NCBI GenBank assembly: GCA_027704905.1
Contig: CM051002.1
Span: forward strand, 2,231,196 to 2,295,195
Length of the DNA stretch: 64,000 nt
Direction of reading: 5' to 3'
From: Muraenolepis orangiensis
Lineage: Eukaryota; Chordata; Actinopteri; Gadiformes; Muraenolepididae
Positions 10,351 to 25,032 of this stretch are shown piece by piece. The translations under genes and the position numbers were made by a program. Within the stretch, counting starts at the first letter, position 1; each line of letters starts with the position of its first letter. The notes under the pieces were generated by a model that saw only the letters and a list, made by a program, of their open reading frames with translations, ran no database searches and was not told the DNA's origin.

Positions 10351-12411
10351 TAAAAGGTAACCAAAAAATGTTTTTGGTTATCTTTTCCGTCTTCGCTGTC
10401 GGTTAAACTATCGGTGAACACCTACAACCGACCATGACCAAGCCATTAAGGTGTATTCCTGTATGGTGCACAGAGAGGTGCTGAGGTGTTGACATTGCAG
10501 TCCTCAACAGTAAACAGTAAAAGTCCCTGGTCTCTGCGGTTGGATCCTGTAAGGGAGCTCCGGGAGAATCACAATGGAGTCCTTCAAACACCCCGACGAC
10601 GTGTCTTTTATGATGGATTCCTTCCAGGCCAGATTGGGTAAACAAACGCCTGCCAGAGAGTGGCGACAGTGGAGCATTTTTCATCAGCCTCCATTAATGC
10701 TGTTTATATCTCCCAGCTTCCATCCCTCAGGAGGCCCCCGGTGGGAAGCGTCTCAAAACGCCAGCAATCAACGCGCGCTATCTGCATAACTCAATTAGCG
10801 CTTGAGAAAGGCTCCGAGAGTGTTTCCAGCGTGTTCGCTCCTACTAACTTCACGTTCTCACTTCCCTCCTTTCATCTGTTTCAAATATCAAGGAGTCATT
10901 GAATGACTGGCCCCTTGTCTCCTCTCGGAGAGAACAGATGGAGGGCCGGGGGTGAGGCAGTGCAACAATGACTCTTCGAGATGTTATTTCAGTTACCGCT
11001 CAAGGACATCAATTTAAGCAAACTTCTTGAGATAGGAAATTTTAAATGTCTTCAGGTTTAAAAAAAAAAATTATTATGGGCATATATTTAATCTCATTTG
11101 CATGCTAAATGTACCCACGTCCTCCATTCCTCACTGTCCTTAGAAATAGCATATTTCTAAGTATTACCATCTGCTGCCTCCCTGTCTTATTTTAATCCGA
11201 AGGATATGGATTAACAAATGAAGATGATCATTTAAAGGGAAAAGGGAACACATGTGTATTATACTTATCCAGAAGGTTCCTGGGTCTTGTGACAAACATT
11301 TTGTATTATTGCCTTGAGCCAATCGATGTGTTGTGATGGTATCACTGCGTGATAGCAGAGTGGGCTTTAGCCTGTCTCGCCATCCACACGGTGTCCTGGA
11401 AATGGGTTTCGCTGTTCGTGTCCGCCTAGCTCTCTGTGGCCGCACTGATGGATTCGATAATGAATGTAATTGCCGCGTCTGAATGACCTGTGTTTTTCTT
11501 ACGCATGTCACTAAAAATACCCATCCGTGGAACACTTATGTGCCTGCTGTGCGTCATCTCCATTATGCATTATGTAAGCTTGATTTACCAAAGACAATGT
11601 CGGCGATGATGTTACCTTGAAGCTGACCGCGGGAGCCACATCCGTGACCCGCCGGCTTTCTCATTAACCTTCATAAACAAGAGTCTGCAACTGCAGGATT
11701 GATGTTATTGGTCCGATGATTAGTTTGGCTTTCAGAGTAATGGTTCCAAGGCTTCCGTGAATCACTGGGCTGAGCGATCGGAGCGTGGCACATGACAACA
11801 TCCTTTGCAGTGAGCCAGTGTTTGAAGCAGCAGGAGTTTTAATGACTGTTTATCCATACATCAAGGCCTGTTTGTGCTTGATCTATCAAAGTGTGTGTGT
11901 GTGTGTGTGCTTCACTTTGCCCAAGATATAATAGTGTAGCATACGCAGGAGGTTTGTCTTTCTTACTGAGGCTGACTGTTAAGATGCGGGGACACACTTT
12001 GCTCTGTCACCTGAGCAGGACCCGACTCAATTAGAAGGGAAAGGAGCATATTATATTAACACAAAATAGCCACAGATTTGCTGTACACAATTATAACGCT
12101 GGTCCACATTGGCTTTGCCTTTTTTTATTTATTTAGCTCATAACACATAGCTTGTAAATGTCTTCTGTGCTGCGTTATCTAAGGTAATTAGATGTTAAAA
12201 CAAGAAAACTATCCATATCTGGAGCAGTTTGGCTGGGCCCATGCCCAGGACGAGATCGGAGCTTTGTCGATGTTTGAATGTCTGGGTCTGACCAGAGCAT
12301 TAGGAACTGTAGAGGGCCTGGCCACACAGAAAACATGCCCATGTGTGTGGCCCATGAATAAATGTGAGGGCCACCTATGCTAAATGTGGCAAGTATTCAT
12401 GATCCATACAC
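10351..12411. other. Mostly unique intronic block, candidate conserved non-coding sequence
   Basis: Balanced base composition, few repeats, an octamer ATTTGCAT at 11096-11103 and a short (GT)n at 11892-11910. Open frames of 60-120 residues show no domain. Conservation with other fish cannot be judged here. Confidence 0.35.
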
Positions 12412-12416
12412 ACACA

Positions 12417-12452
<36 letters not shown>
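12412..12452. repeat. (CA)n microsatellite
   Basis: CA repeat with one CC interruption. Confidence 0.9.
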
Positions 12453-12454
<2 letters not shown>

Positions 12455-13895
12455 TACATGCAGGCTGTATAGTTTGTACTTCTATGCCACCCCTGTACCT
12501 GTATTCATTCCCTATTCATCCATCCAGGCCTCATTCCCATGCTGTTTCTTTTCTATGGATTGGACTCTTTAGGTTCACTGGCATTCCGGTTAACGTCTGC
12601 CCAGGCTCCAGGAAGTGAAGAGGGCACATACAGACAGACCGATGGACAGATGGATGCATTTGATCTAATTTCTTCAAATATTTCGGTGAAACTAGGAAGA
12701 ACTGGACCTTGTAAAGGGTTTATGGCCGAGGAGAGCTGCTGGGGTAACTACTGTATTAAGACGGAGGTAGAAGTGAAAAGTGTGAAATGGGAGAGAGTGA
12801 AAACAAGCAAGGGGCTGTGATAAGGGACTGGAATATCTCCTCTTTAGGACTCCCATGGGAGCCCTGTTTCCTCAGTGCCCACGAGACACACTCATGATCT
12901 CTGCTTGTCCAAGTCCTTTTGTTGTCCGATGCACAGAACCACACAGTCAGACTTGGGCCCCTGTGAACACTGTAATGTATAACTCTGATGGCATCACATG
13001 GAGATAAGGGACAGGCATTTAAATTCTTTATACTGGTTGTCAAGATTCATCACCCGGATTGTCAATTGTCTCATCGTGCCGATGTTTCAGCCAAGAACTC
13101 CCATCAGCACCCGGGCTTGTGTGGACGTGCAGTGGCAGGGATGTCTGCATATACATATGTTAATATCCACTGCTATCTTTCCATCTAACTATAATTTAAT
13201 TATGCAATATATATTTTCACCTCGCCGCATCGATGCCGGCATTATTATGAAAATCAACCATTCACAAGCAATCATTATGACATCAGAAATATTTTAAAGT
13301 AGATTGCCTATAATGTCTGTGCCGTCGGTGGGAAAACTACGTTGTCTCGAGCCCTGCTGTATTTGGAAATAACCGAAGACAGACGCACATACACAACAAA
13401 TATGAAACCATATTAAAACCATACTAGTTGAATGAATACAATTTATTTATGTTTTTAATTGTACAATTGCATGGCCTTGCGGAGCTCGACCATATGCTTC
13501 GCTTCGCTCATTAGGGCTGGAAAGCCTTCTGTTGTCAGAGTGTGAGGGGCATCGTCAGTCAACCTTACTTTGCAGCTGATTGGATTATCTTCAGCCAGTT
13601 GGATCAAGCAATTGCAATGATGTATATAGAAGTGCTGTATTTCCAGAGTAAACACCATTAGTGGTCGTTATACTGCTACCATTTTCAGTGAAGTTAAAAC
13701 TGTGGGTTCAAATAAAACTCATTCCAAAGCTCTATCAATAATATTGTATGAATTAGGAAAACTTGCTGCCTGTTTCCGGATGGTTCCGGACTCATTTCGA
13801 GGCCAAACCAGAGGTGAGGTCCATTGATTTTGGCTAGCCTTAAGAAGCTAGTTACTACGGTCCAGACCAAGATCATTTACTCTCTTACCTTAACA
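12453..13895. other. Non-coding intronic stretch
   Basis: Mixed sequence with no recognised exon or element. Confidence 0.35.
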
Positions 13896-14015
13896 CACAA
13901 CACACACCACCCCTCACCTTATACACACACCACCCCTTACCAAAATACACTCCACCCCTCTCCTTATACACACACCACCCCTTACCTTAACACACACCAC
14001 AGCCCCTTCCCAAAA
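13896..14015. repeat. Minisatellite acacaccacccctcacctta, degenerate array 1
   Basis: About five imperfect C-rich units of 20-24 bp. A regular array of the same unit lies 1 kb downstream at 15000-15156. Confidence 0.85.
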
Positions 14016-14460
14016 TAGGGGGTTGTAAGGGGTTGGGGTTATAAAAAGACGACCCCTTGGTGTGCATATCATGCACAACAGACGTAAATAGAAAAATGCA
14101 ACGTAAGAGACAAATCAAAACTAAATAGCTAGGCAGAAGCGAGAAAGGGCTAAAGGCGTCATGTCCATGACTGGGAGAAGAATAAATGTTTATGTGAATA
14201 AGTGTGCTGTTTAGGGAAATTCTGGTTTAGTTTTAATTTGTATATGAAAATGGATAACTTTTTTTTTATTATAATCTCTTCAGTATTAAGTAATTGTCTA
14301 AGTAAATTGTTAGTTATATATTGTTCTATTGTTTGCCAACTTATTGTATTTTTACCTTATTGTACTTTTACCTGAGCACTGGCTCAGTTATTGGATACTT
14401 GTTGGGAATAAAATGCACTTTTGACTTCTGGTGACGAGTTGTTCTCTCTACCTTTTTTGA
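14016..14460. other. Non-coding intronic stretch
   Basis: No gene recognised. Confidence 0.35.
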
Positions 14461-14464
14461 GCAC

Positions 14465-14525
14465 ACTATTTTAAGTCGCTTTGGATAAAAGCGTCTGCTA
14501 AAATTGACTAATGTAAGTAACGCTT
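14465..14525 (+). mobile_element. Retroposon 3'-tail fragment
   Basis: tcgctttggataaaagcgtc followed by tgctaaa is a tail shared by many teleost SINE/LINE copies. The inverse form recurs at 26903-26950. Confidence 0.65.
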
Positions 14526-14869
14526 CATCTTAAACCTGTTTAAGATCATTAAGAGGGTTTGGTCCCTCTTACTGTAAATCAATTAAACTGGTAAACTGGG
14601 GGTTTAGTTGATTAGGTTGATTTGGTTATGCTTGATGTAAGGGTTTGAGAAGATGAGAAGAGTTTGGGCTGACTCGTGTTCCTGCTTTTCCAAGAATTAA
14701 ATTGTTTTTCTACTTTATTTTTGTTGTTTGTTCACGCTGAATACATTCAGAATGGCAGTATAAGAAGTTAAAAGAAAGTTCCTATTCCCTTATATTATTA
14801 TTATATGCTATTTATATTATATTGATATGATGTTAGGTTCCGTTTGCTTTGCTCAAAAACAGCCGATAT

Positions 14870-14992
14870 ACAGCCTGTACTTTTTTTACTTTTACTTGAG
14901 TAAAAAGTTGACTTTCATCAAAGTATTTTTTTACACAAATCTGTACTTCTACTTTAGTTCAGAATGTGTGTACTTTTGTCACCTCTAAATCA
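14870..14992. mobile_element. Fold-back-like dispersed repeat
   Basis: tacttttacttgagtaaaaa and ctgtacttctactttag, ending ttttgtcacctct, resemble a common teleost palindromic MITE. No duplication is identified. Confidence 0.4.
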
Positions 14993-14999
14993 ACCCCCC

Positions 15000-15156
15000 C
15001 AACACACCACCCCTCACCTTAAACACACCACCCCTCACCTTAAACACACACCACCCCTCACCTTAAACACACACCACCCCTCACCTTAAACACACACCAC
15101 CCCTCACCTTAAACACACACCACCCCTCACCTTAAACTCACACCACCCCTCACCAA
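15000..15156. repeat. Minisatellite, 22-23-bp unit, about 7 copies (array 2)
   Basis: Regular units of acaccacccctcaccttaaa with one c-to-t variant in the last copies. The array abuts a giant GT tract. Confidence 0.95.
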
Positions 15157-15168
15157 AAAGTTGTGAAG

Positions 15169-16184
<1,016 letters not shown>

Positions 16185-16220
<36 letters not shown>

Positions 16221-16290
16221 TGTGTGTCTCTCCTCTCTCTCTCTCTCTTTGTCATTATTTTTCACTCTTTCTCTTGTCTCTCTCTTACTC

Positions 16291-16363
<73 letters not shown>

Positions 16364-16545
16364 TCTCTCTCTCTGCTCTCTCTCTCTCTCTCTCTCTCGA
16401 CTCTTTGCGTGCTCTCTTGTCTCTCTCTCTCACCCTCTCTCTCTTTCTCTGTCTCTCTCTCACTCTTGCAGGCTCTCTCTCCCTCTATTGCAGGCTCTCT
16501 CTCCCTCTATTGCAGGCTCTCTCTCTTCCCCTGAGCCTCTCATTG
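16185..16545. repeat. (GT)n followed by a long CT-rich tract
   Basis: GT at 16185-16227, then polypyrimidine with pure CT at about 16293-16361 and a small tandem of tattgcaggctctctctccc at 16476-16525. Strong purine/pyrimidine asymmetry. Confidence 0.92.
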
Positions 16546-17348
16546 TGTATTGCTGTCCTGATTGATCACACCAATAACTATCCTTACCAGTATTTATTAT
16601 ATTGTTAATAATTAGTTATTAAGTTTGTCATTAACCCACCATTATTAACCCACCATTATTCCCACACGTGTTCCCACATGTTTGTTGTGAGAGATACAAT
16701 ATCCTTGACCTTGCTGCAGTAGAATGCTGTTGGGCCGTGTTCGGGTGGTGGGACCCTGCTGGGCTGGTATAATACGGTCTGTTTGTGCTCGCCCACTGCG
16801 CTAACCTCTTTGAATTTTTCATGCACCATATATAAACCAAATTGCCATTAAGGGTGACCTATGAATGAGCTTTGGCCAGGGTCAATTACCGTCCCTTCTT
16901 AGGAATCATGAGGCTCTGACTTTGTGGCCAGGGTACCACGCAGAGCACACAGAATGTACCACTGTGTTGAAGAGCAGATCAAAGTCAACAGTCCCATCTC
17001 CCAGATACCTACGATGATGATATCATCCTCAGTACCTCTCAACTCTAGCTGACGTGAGGACAGTCGGAGATGGCCTCATTCCATTCTTCCACATCAAAGC
17101 CAGCTTTCACCTTAACAACAACAGGTGCTGCCTTCCAGAACATTGCAGTAATGTAGTATTAGCAGTCATCAAACTGAACCTCACCTTTTGTTAGTTTTCA
17201 CCTCATACAATCGAATAACACAACTAATATCAGGCTTCTACTATCATTCCTGATAGTTAACTATGACTGTGGTCTCCCTATGCCACTCATGTGTCATCTA
17301 TTTTTTATGTTTATAAACCCTTTTTAAATCTGGTGGATTGAATCCTTT
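16546..17348. other. Non-coding intronic stretch
   Basis: No gene recognised. Confidence 0.35.
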
Positions 17349-17565
17349 TGTACACACACATTGAAATGAGTTCCTCTGCATTTAACCCATCCTAGTATAA
17401 GGAGCAGTGGGCAGCTATTGTATATACAGCGCCCCCAGGGGAGCAGGGTAGGAGTCTGGTGCCTTGCTCAAGGGCACCTCAACAGTGCCCAGGTGTTTCG
17501 GGGACTTGAACCAGCGACCTTCCGGCTCCCAAGCCAAGTCCTACCGGACTGAGCTCCTGCCGCTC
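17349..17565 (-). mobile_element. tRNA-derived SINE, family A, copy 1
   Basis: On the minus strand the head carries an A-box-like (gagctcagtccggtagga) and a B-box (ggttcaagtcc), then cccgaaacacctgggcac, a body with gccttgagcaag, and the tail gggttaaatgcagaggaact. Six copies occur in the window. Confidence 0.85.
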
Positions 17566-17839
17566 CTAATGGAACAATCGACAGAAGATAATTAAGAAGG
17601 TATTCATTACAGTGTACTGTCTATCATTCCAGCTGAAAGTTACTGGCTTCATGATCTCCCCCCCCCATGTTTACAGCTACCTGGAGCCAAATTCATTGGC
17701 AAAATATGCCCTACCTGCTACTTGTACCTGTATATTCACTGTAAATCGCAACACTAGGCCCAGTAGTTTGGCATGTTAACAAGCTAGCAATACCATTACC
17801 AAGCTGTACAAGACCCATACATTTTCCACAACAATAACT

Positions 17840-17948
17840 TTATATATATACACTGTATATATATATATATATATATACTGTGTGTGTATGTATCTATATA
17901 TATATATAGATATATATATATATATATATCTATATATATATATATATA
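17840..17948. repeat. (TA)n-rich palindromic AT island
   Basis: Long TA runs are interrupted by cactg, ctgtgtg and symmetric tctatata/tatagata blocks. It could extrude as a cruciform and is a candidate flexibility peak. Confidence 0.88.
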
Positions 17949-18582
17949 CACATACCTAAGGATGCAAGGTTAAGCTATTGAATTTAAGCTCTTGAGTTTA
18001 GAACATCTCAAACACAATAACACTTAACACTATTAGAACTGCATTGGAGCACAATCACACTGAAATTCATTACATTTTCTACTTTACAAGTATATTTGTC
18101 GGCGACCATTCACAAGATGGCATTATACAAGATAATAGTTTCATCCATAGTCCCTGGGCAGGAAACACACTTTAAAGATTACGTATAACGACATTCAGAG
18201 CATCTCTTGTGGCCGTTATGTGACCTATTTCCAAGTATAATTTGACATTAAGGCGACACAAAACATGGTAGGAATGTGATCGAATCCAGATTTGATCGGG
18301 GATAGTGAGAGTCTCTACTGCGTTTCTATTGGTGGAACTGATAGTTTTAATAGTTGGAGAACGCTTTGCTAGCTGGGTGCATGTGGGCAGGGAAACAAAG
18401 GATGAGACAATCAGTATAACGACAGGATGTCACTCTTACATTTTAATGTTTTTGTTAAATATGTATTTGCTCATGAAGGCAACGGACAGATGTGTAGTAG
18501 TATTGTATTCATCAGAATGAAGGCAAAAATGATAAACATGAGCTGTAAACAGTAGTCCCATGAGCAGAACGACTCAAAAGGA
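17949..18582. other. Non-coding intronic stretch
   Basis: No gene recognised. Confidence 0.35.
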
Positions 18583-18715
18583 GGATACAAGATACAATAT
18601 ATTGTTATTGGCCAATTCCAACAGGTACATTGGAATGCTTTCTCACCATTCCCCCCCCCCGCAGTATACATCTCCAAAACAATACAATAAAAATAATATA
18701 TACTGTAAAAATAAA
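18583..18715 (-). mobile_element. LINE 3'-tail copy
   Basis: gatacaagatac, ttggccaattccaacaggta and ggaatgctttctcaccattc are the reverse complement of the tail attached to the LINE at 1610-2229. Only the tail is retained. Confidence 0.75.
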
Positions 18716-19022
18716 GAAAAGAAGAGCAGAAAACGGACTGATAAATGATATGTACATGTGTTGATTGTACATGTTTTTTTGTCTTTTTTACAAAAATCTA
18801 AAAAAGTAAATTTCACTCTTGGGTCATGCCAAATGAGTGTCTTTGTGTTGTATGGAACATGAATGCTCTATGAATAGACCTTATGGATAGACCTTATGGA
18901 TATACCTTAGGTAGGCTGCTGATAGTAGGGGAGCAATGGAAGGCTACAGCTGGATGAAATACTATGACGTACTGTATGTCCAAATATACTCTTTCTTTGG
19001 ACATGCAATAACCAATATGCAA

Positions 19023-19088
19023 TACCCCCCCCCCCCACACACACACACACACACTGACACACACACACACACTGACACACGCACACGC

Positions 19089-19128
<40 letters not shown>

Positions 19129-19197
19129 ACACACACACACACTGACACACGCACACACACACACACACACACACTGACACACACACACACACACAGA
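19023..19197. repeat. (CA)n compound microsatellite
   Basis: CA blocks separated by ctgaca and cgcacg steps, forming a loose higher-order pattern. Confidence 0.93.
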
Positions 19198-21050
19198 CAA
19201 CAATGCAACCCTGTCAAATATCAAATAGCATTTCCAGATGCTTTTTGACCAACAGCTGTGTTGCAGATGATGATACTATCTATGTCAGCATCACTATTTG
19301 CACGGTTCTACCTTTGGGTTCTAAGTGGCCTCTCAGCTGTCCTTTGTTTCCCATTGTATCTGGATGATGTTTTTTTTTACTGAAGGTTCTCATGAAAAAC
19401 AAAACTAACTTCACTAGCCAAGAGCAACCTTGAACCATGAACATATGAGGTGGACAAAAGATGTGTTGTGCCCTCAGGACACCGGGGCAGGACCCTGAGG
19501 GCCACCGGGGGGGGGGGCTGCTTTGACCTGGTTCCTGACGCCCACAGCAGCCCTGGACACGGTGACTCACTCAGGGACTCCGGTTCTCATGGTGTTTTTT
19601 GCCTGTCACTATTGGGTGCTGCTGTTATACTTTATGTATTGTTAGTGTCTGTTATTGTTGTCATGATGTGTGTCCGGTGTATCGTTGTGGTTTCCTTGTG
19701 ATGTGGAAAAGAGTTCCCCCCCCCGGCAGACCATAAAGTCTCACTAAGAAGGGGGCTTTGACTTCTGTTTAACTCCGAAAAACACTGAATATCACACCTA
19801 CAGTAAATCAAATTAGAATATTGAACTCATTGGACTTCATATTCATGAGATTGTTTCACCAATACCATTCATTATTCATAGCATTTTTTGTTTGGCCATT
19901 AGTTTAGTTTGTAAGCTAGCTATACCCACAGTGGGTCTATGCCCAGGATGGAGCCGTGTCTTGGATGGGTTGAGCTGTGTGAATCTCTGAGTGTACCCAT
20001 GTGGTGTTCCTAATGGGAGGCAGTGGGTCTTATTCAATTCTCTTGGAAACTGATTTGCACTGCCCACTGGGCCTGTGAAGCTGGACCTGTGAAGCTGAAG
20101 GAGTGAAGGAGAAACTCGTCATGCAGGATTCTTTTACTGAGATGGCGTCACTCAATTATTTAGCGAAAGCTTATCACTGAGTACTGAATTACAAAAGACA
20201 GACTGATGTCATCGACGGCTTTTAGTTTTGAACCCTTGTCTGCAGCAGTAAAACTAAATGTTTGATGTGATTCATAATATAATAGTGGACTCTGTAATAA
20301 TACATCAGTGAGATATGGAAAGTGACAGCATGCTTTTAAGATGGCATGTGAATGGAACAATCGTTAGTAAATTCAGTATTTATTTTATTGGATGTTTTTT
20401 ATTAGAAGTGCTCATTGCGTTAACGAAAATAACATTTACATACAGTACATACAGTATGTAGTACTGTCATTTATTTGTGCATTGTGACTTTTAGATGAAA
20501 TATGTGAGTAACAGATTGGATTCACCTTTATGCAGATATATATATATATGTCCTTGAATAATACATATATTAAAGGGACACTAAGCTGTCAGTCAAGTCA
20601 CAGCAATGTCACTTAAAGTTCCTATCTCCTCTATAGTCTTTCAAAGATATGCTTTTTCAGTCCCTTGGCATCCAAATGAACCATAGGGCAAGAATGAGGT
20701 ACTTAAATATAGTAAGTAACTATTGTAATGGAAGGTTTTATCATCCCCGTTGCAGTCATACCATGTTAACACACAGGACTGTTTTTCAATTTTTGGATAA
20801 AATTAAAGTCTACTTTATCATGTGGATAAATGTTTACTTAAAAATTAAAAAAAATAGTGCCCTGTGTTTGCCCTAACTTGAAAAAGCCCGATAATATTCT
20901 AGTGTGGGAAAATAATTGAAACAGCGATGGATTTAAAAGCCTTTAGTAGCACTCCCCCAGCGTTGGTCCCGCCTCCACCAGCAGCACCGGGCATGTGACG
21001 CTGGTGTGAGGCGATAGCATAGACTCAGAGTGCCAGAGGAGCCGACTGTA
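19198..21050. other. Non-coding intronic stretch
   Basis: No recognised exon. G-run at 19507-19517. Confidence 0.35.
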
Positions 21051-21389
21051 CATTCTATACATATACATATACATATACTATACATATACAGACTATACAT
21101 TCAACATTCTCTCGTTGGCCCGGCTGCAAGTGAACGCCTATCTGACCGCTGAGCGAGCCGAGGGATGTGATGTGAAGCCTATCGGACCGTGACAAACACC
21201 ACGTTCACGCTTGCCTCTTATTGACAATTCCAAATACGTGATAAGTTAGTGTAGTATAATTTCTACTTGGGTGGAAATAAGAATCTTTAAGAGAGGTCCG
21301 GATAATAAGTTCGATATCTTTTGAACATAGCATCTACTGCAGCAAGATGGAGCCTGCCGTGCCAATTTGCAGACTGGCGACGCGCTCCT

Positions 21390-21545
21390 TTACCAAACAT
21401 TATATAGAAAGTAGTTTCACAAACATCTACTACTCCTATTGGTCAAGGTAAACAAACATCGACTAATCCTATTGGTCTTGAGGTACAACCAGTATCCACT
21501 ACTCTGGTTGGTCACGGTGCCTTTGTTGTCACAACACAAGTTTAC
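21390..21545. repeat. Three degenerate direct repeats with inverted CCAAT boxes
   Basis: catctactactcctattggt, catcgactaatcctattggt and tatccactactctggttggt follow each other at about 36-bp spacing. Each contains attggt or gttggt. Confidence 0.65.
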
Positions 21546-23066
21546 AAGCAGAAATGCCAGGGGGTCGCATTCCTGGCAACGCCCTTTGGTCGCCTCAACA
21601 CGCATGGCCCTTACAATGCATACAGTATCACAGATAGTGTTTTAGTTTTATACCTAGGGTATAAAAATACACTACATTAGTTACAACTTGCAATTTGAAA
21701 GGGGGTAGGAAAGAGTATATTGTTATTTGTTGGCGATGTACAATCAAAGATACTACAAATTGATATACTGTATGTTCTCAATGATATTATCTTAGTTGAC
21801 AATCTCATTATATTCCACTTGATGTAATCTTGATGTTGGTAGTGTTATCATAATGTGATGCACAGAGAGATCCAATGGTATGGTTGGCCTTCTACCTTGG
21901 CATTGTCCCTTATTATTCTGTATACTTTACAAAGGCTAAACTTCCAAATAAGGGTTAAAGGTCAAGTTTAAGCTCAAGATTAATGTGTGAATTAATAACT
22001 TCCTAAAGGGACAAACAGCTGCTGCATTAACCACGTAAAGGGAATTTGGCAGCAAAACTTGAAAGTCATTTTTCTCAGTTTCAACACTCAAGTTAAGGTA
22101 ATTTGCCTTTGATTGGCAGAATAGTCGGAGTATCAATGGTTTGCGTTTGATAAACTTAAATATTTTTTCCAATTAAAAGATGGAATGGCTTTTATATAAA
22201 AATGGGCTGTCTATGCAGAGGCACAACATAGAACAAATATTAATTGGTGCTACATAACCAGACAACAACTTGAACATCAGCCCTAGAGCCAAGCTAATTA
22301 GCTAAACTGAATGCTGGTAAAATGGAGGGGAATGTATCATTGTTCATTTGCATATACTACCCACATTGTAATGATGCAAAGCTGGTTGAAAATGAACAAA
22401 TTAATCCTTTGAGGTGATCAGATTGTATTGTAAAATGATGTATAAACCAGCATGTGGGGAAATGAGCTTTTCCTTTCATGCTGTCTTCATGGTATTTGGT
22501 TGATCGATTCTGAAACTATTTGTTTTTGATATGGAATTCTTAGATTTTTGCCGCTAGAGATAGTGTAAGAGATGGTTACAACATTTAAAATGTATATTAC
22601 TGCTAGTTAAGGGGTAGGACCAATGAAAACAACTTAATTGTGTAGTTATTGTTAAGAATACGGCGGTAGGGCTTGTTTTTATGTTTGAGCTCCTGGAGCT
22701 AACAACAACAACAACTGCAGACTATATTTATCAGTGATGCATGGGCTGCATTTGGAAGCACCATCGGAGGTGTGGAGATCACTCCATTCGTTGTGGTGCT
22801 TATCTGCTTGTTTCCTTCCCCGTGCCCACCTGAGGGGGAGTAGGATGATGCATAACAGTAAATAGTGAGGGACCAACAAGTGGTGGGCCACACTAGCCAG
22901 CAGGAGTGGCACACATGGGCAGTAAATTGGAAAACAAAAAGGCAAGAGAAATTGAGGAAAGACACAACAACTGTTTAAAAGGTCTCCGTTGTACAGTGTG
23001 TTCTCGCTTTCTATTACTTCTGCTCTGGTCGGGAGATGGTGGCAGAAAAGTAAAACCAGACATAAT

Positions 23067-23076
<10 letters not shown>
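21546..23076. other. Mostly unique intronic block
   Basis: No coding exon recognised. An octamer ATTTGCAT lies at 22346-22353 inside a non-repetitive stretch. Confidence 0.35.
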
Positions 23077-23118
<42 letters not shown>

Positions 23119-23132
23119 ACACACACACACTC
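23073..23132. repeat. (CA)n microsatellite
   Basis: CA repeat with one TA step, flanked by tctc. Confidence 0.93.
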
Positions 23133-24890
23133 TCTTATCTACTGCCTGGGAACGGGCTGAGGCGTTGATACGTCTATCCTCTAACTCGTAATCACTTGAC
23201 TCCTAGACGTGATTATTTATGAGGGACAACTCGCTGGTGGATACATTTTTTTCAATATGCCGTATAATTGTGTTTGCCGTCTAAGCTGGTTTGCCAGCTA
23301 GATTAAATTTGAAAGTCAAATTGTTTTGTTGCGTAAGGCAGGAGAGGTAAAATGAGTGTTTACAGTTTAGCGTAGAGGGACTTTGAGGCTGTTTGTCAAT
23401 GCTAAAGACTTCTTGAACTTTTAATGAAAACGCATGTTGCAATCCATGTGATTGGCAGGTAGTTTGTGGGTTATTGCCTGCCCCGGGAAGATTAAAGGTG
23501 TATTGTGTCTATTTGAGACAGCCTGTTTGTCTTCTTGACCACACAATGAGCCGCCCTGAGTAATGGGCCCAAGGTAAATTAGTCTGTTTGATTAACTCTC
23601 CAATATACATCTTGTCCCCACAAATTGTGTCTTACTTTGCTCTAATAGAGTCTCTAAAGAGCTTATGTGAATATAGTTTGTGGTGGGTAAAATTCAGCTA
23701 TGAGCTTGATGATCCAGCTTTGCTGGGAAGAGGGGAAAGAGGGGCCTGCACCAAACACGCCAGTTTCAAAAATGCAGTTAATGATTCGGAAGGCAAACTC
23801 ATTTCGTGGCATCTGTGACATCACTTAATGATGATTGCACCATCACTCCTGGCCCCATACCACAGGCCTCAACCGACTTTAGCACGGTGGAGAATATCAA
23901 AATAAATTAACAATAGAAATAGTATCAACCATCTCTCGTCTTACTGTTGGAGTCCATCTGTGGAGAGATCGTCCACCAAATGGCCTTGTTGTCATTTCTT
24001 ATTAAATCAATCAGAAATGAAAAATGCAACAACCTCAAAGCCCTGCCAAACAGCATGGTGTTACTCATGCAGTCTGGTCGTCGCTCATATGTCAGCAGGT
24101 CCCAAATGTTTGTCAAACAACTCACCTCGTCGCTAACGTTCACTGTTTCTCGGCCCGCTATTAAATTGTGTTTGCGCATTGTAGCTAAGCAGTAATTTAT
24201 CAGTTTTGAATGTCTCGGAAAAATAAACATGATTATTTGTTTCCATCTCACTTGGTGTTAAATGATCCAGTTGTTTATTCATTTTGTTCTCACCCCTGGT
24301 ATCAATATGTAAAATTCGGCTGAAAAACAGAACAACAACCCTGAACAATTCAACAGCTGGCATAAAAATAAAATACAAAATAACTGTGTTTTGGTGTTGT
24401 ACTAATATACTAACTTCCTTAAGACAGACACACCTCAATGGCACCCATTGCAAAGCAAACAGTGTACGCTTATAGCTGAATAAGTCAATGTTCCTTGTTT
24501 TCTATAACACTATTTGGGTATTATTCCACGTCAGGTAACTACTCATTGTGTTGATATGGTTGTTTAGCTCTTTCCAAGCAGCACATAATGCACTGCATTG
24601 TGTGTGTTGTGAGAGTGTTCTGAGAAAACCTACATGAATCATAGACTGTAAAAAAAACTCTGGACCCAGCAACAGTGACCATCGACCGTTGGTTCACACA
24701 CAGCCGTGTTGACGGGGTCCATTGGTCTACAGTGCATGGCCCTTGTTCTACATGTTTGCAACCAGCAGTGGAAATCATCCAATATTTGGCACAATGTCCC
24801 AAATGTTCCTATTCAATCCTTAAAAGGGAAACCAAACTTTAAAGCTTCTTATTTTAGATGTAAAGTTATGCAGAGGTTTATATATCGACT
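23133..24890. other. Mostly unique intronic block
   Basis: Low repeat content. Overlapping open frames of 60-108 residues on both strands have no recognisable domain and are likely chance. Confidence 0.35.
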
Positions 24891-24891
24891 T

Positions 24892-25032
24892 AAAGATACA
24901 AGATACAAGATATTTTTATCGGCCAATTGCAACAGGTACATTGGAATGCTTACTCCCCATTCCCTCCCACAGTATACATCTCCAAAACAATACCATAAAA
25001 ATAAACATAATATATACAATAAAACAGCAAAC
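24892..25032 (-). mobile_element. LINE 3'-tail copy
   Basis: Carries atcggccaattgcaacaggt and ggaatgcttactccccattc, then cagtatacatctccaaaaca. Nearly identical in layout to 18583-18715. Confidence 0.78.

Noticed and set aside
23925..24453. Overlapping open frames on both strands at 23.9-24.5 kb
   Set aside because: Frames overlap on opposite strands and show no recognised protein; more likely unique non-coding sequence.
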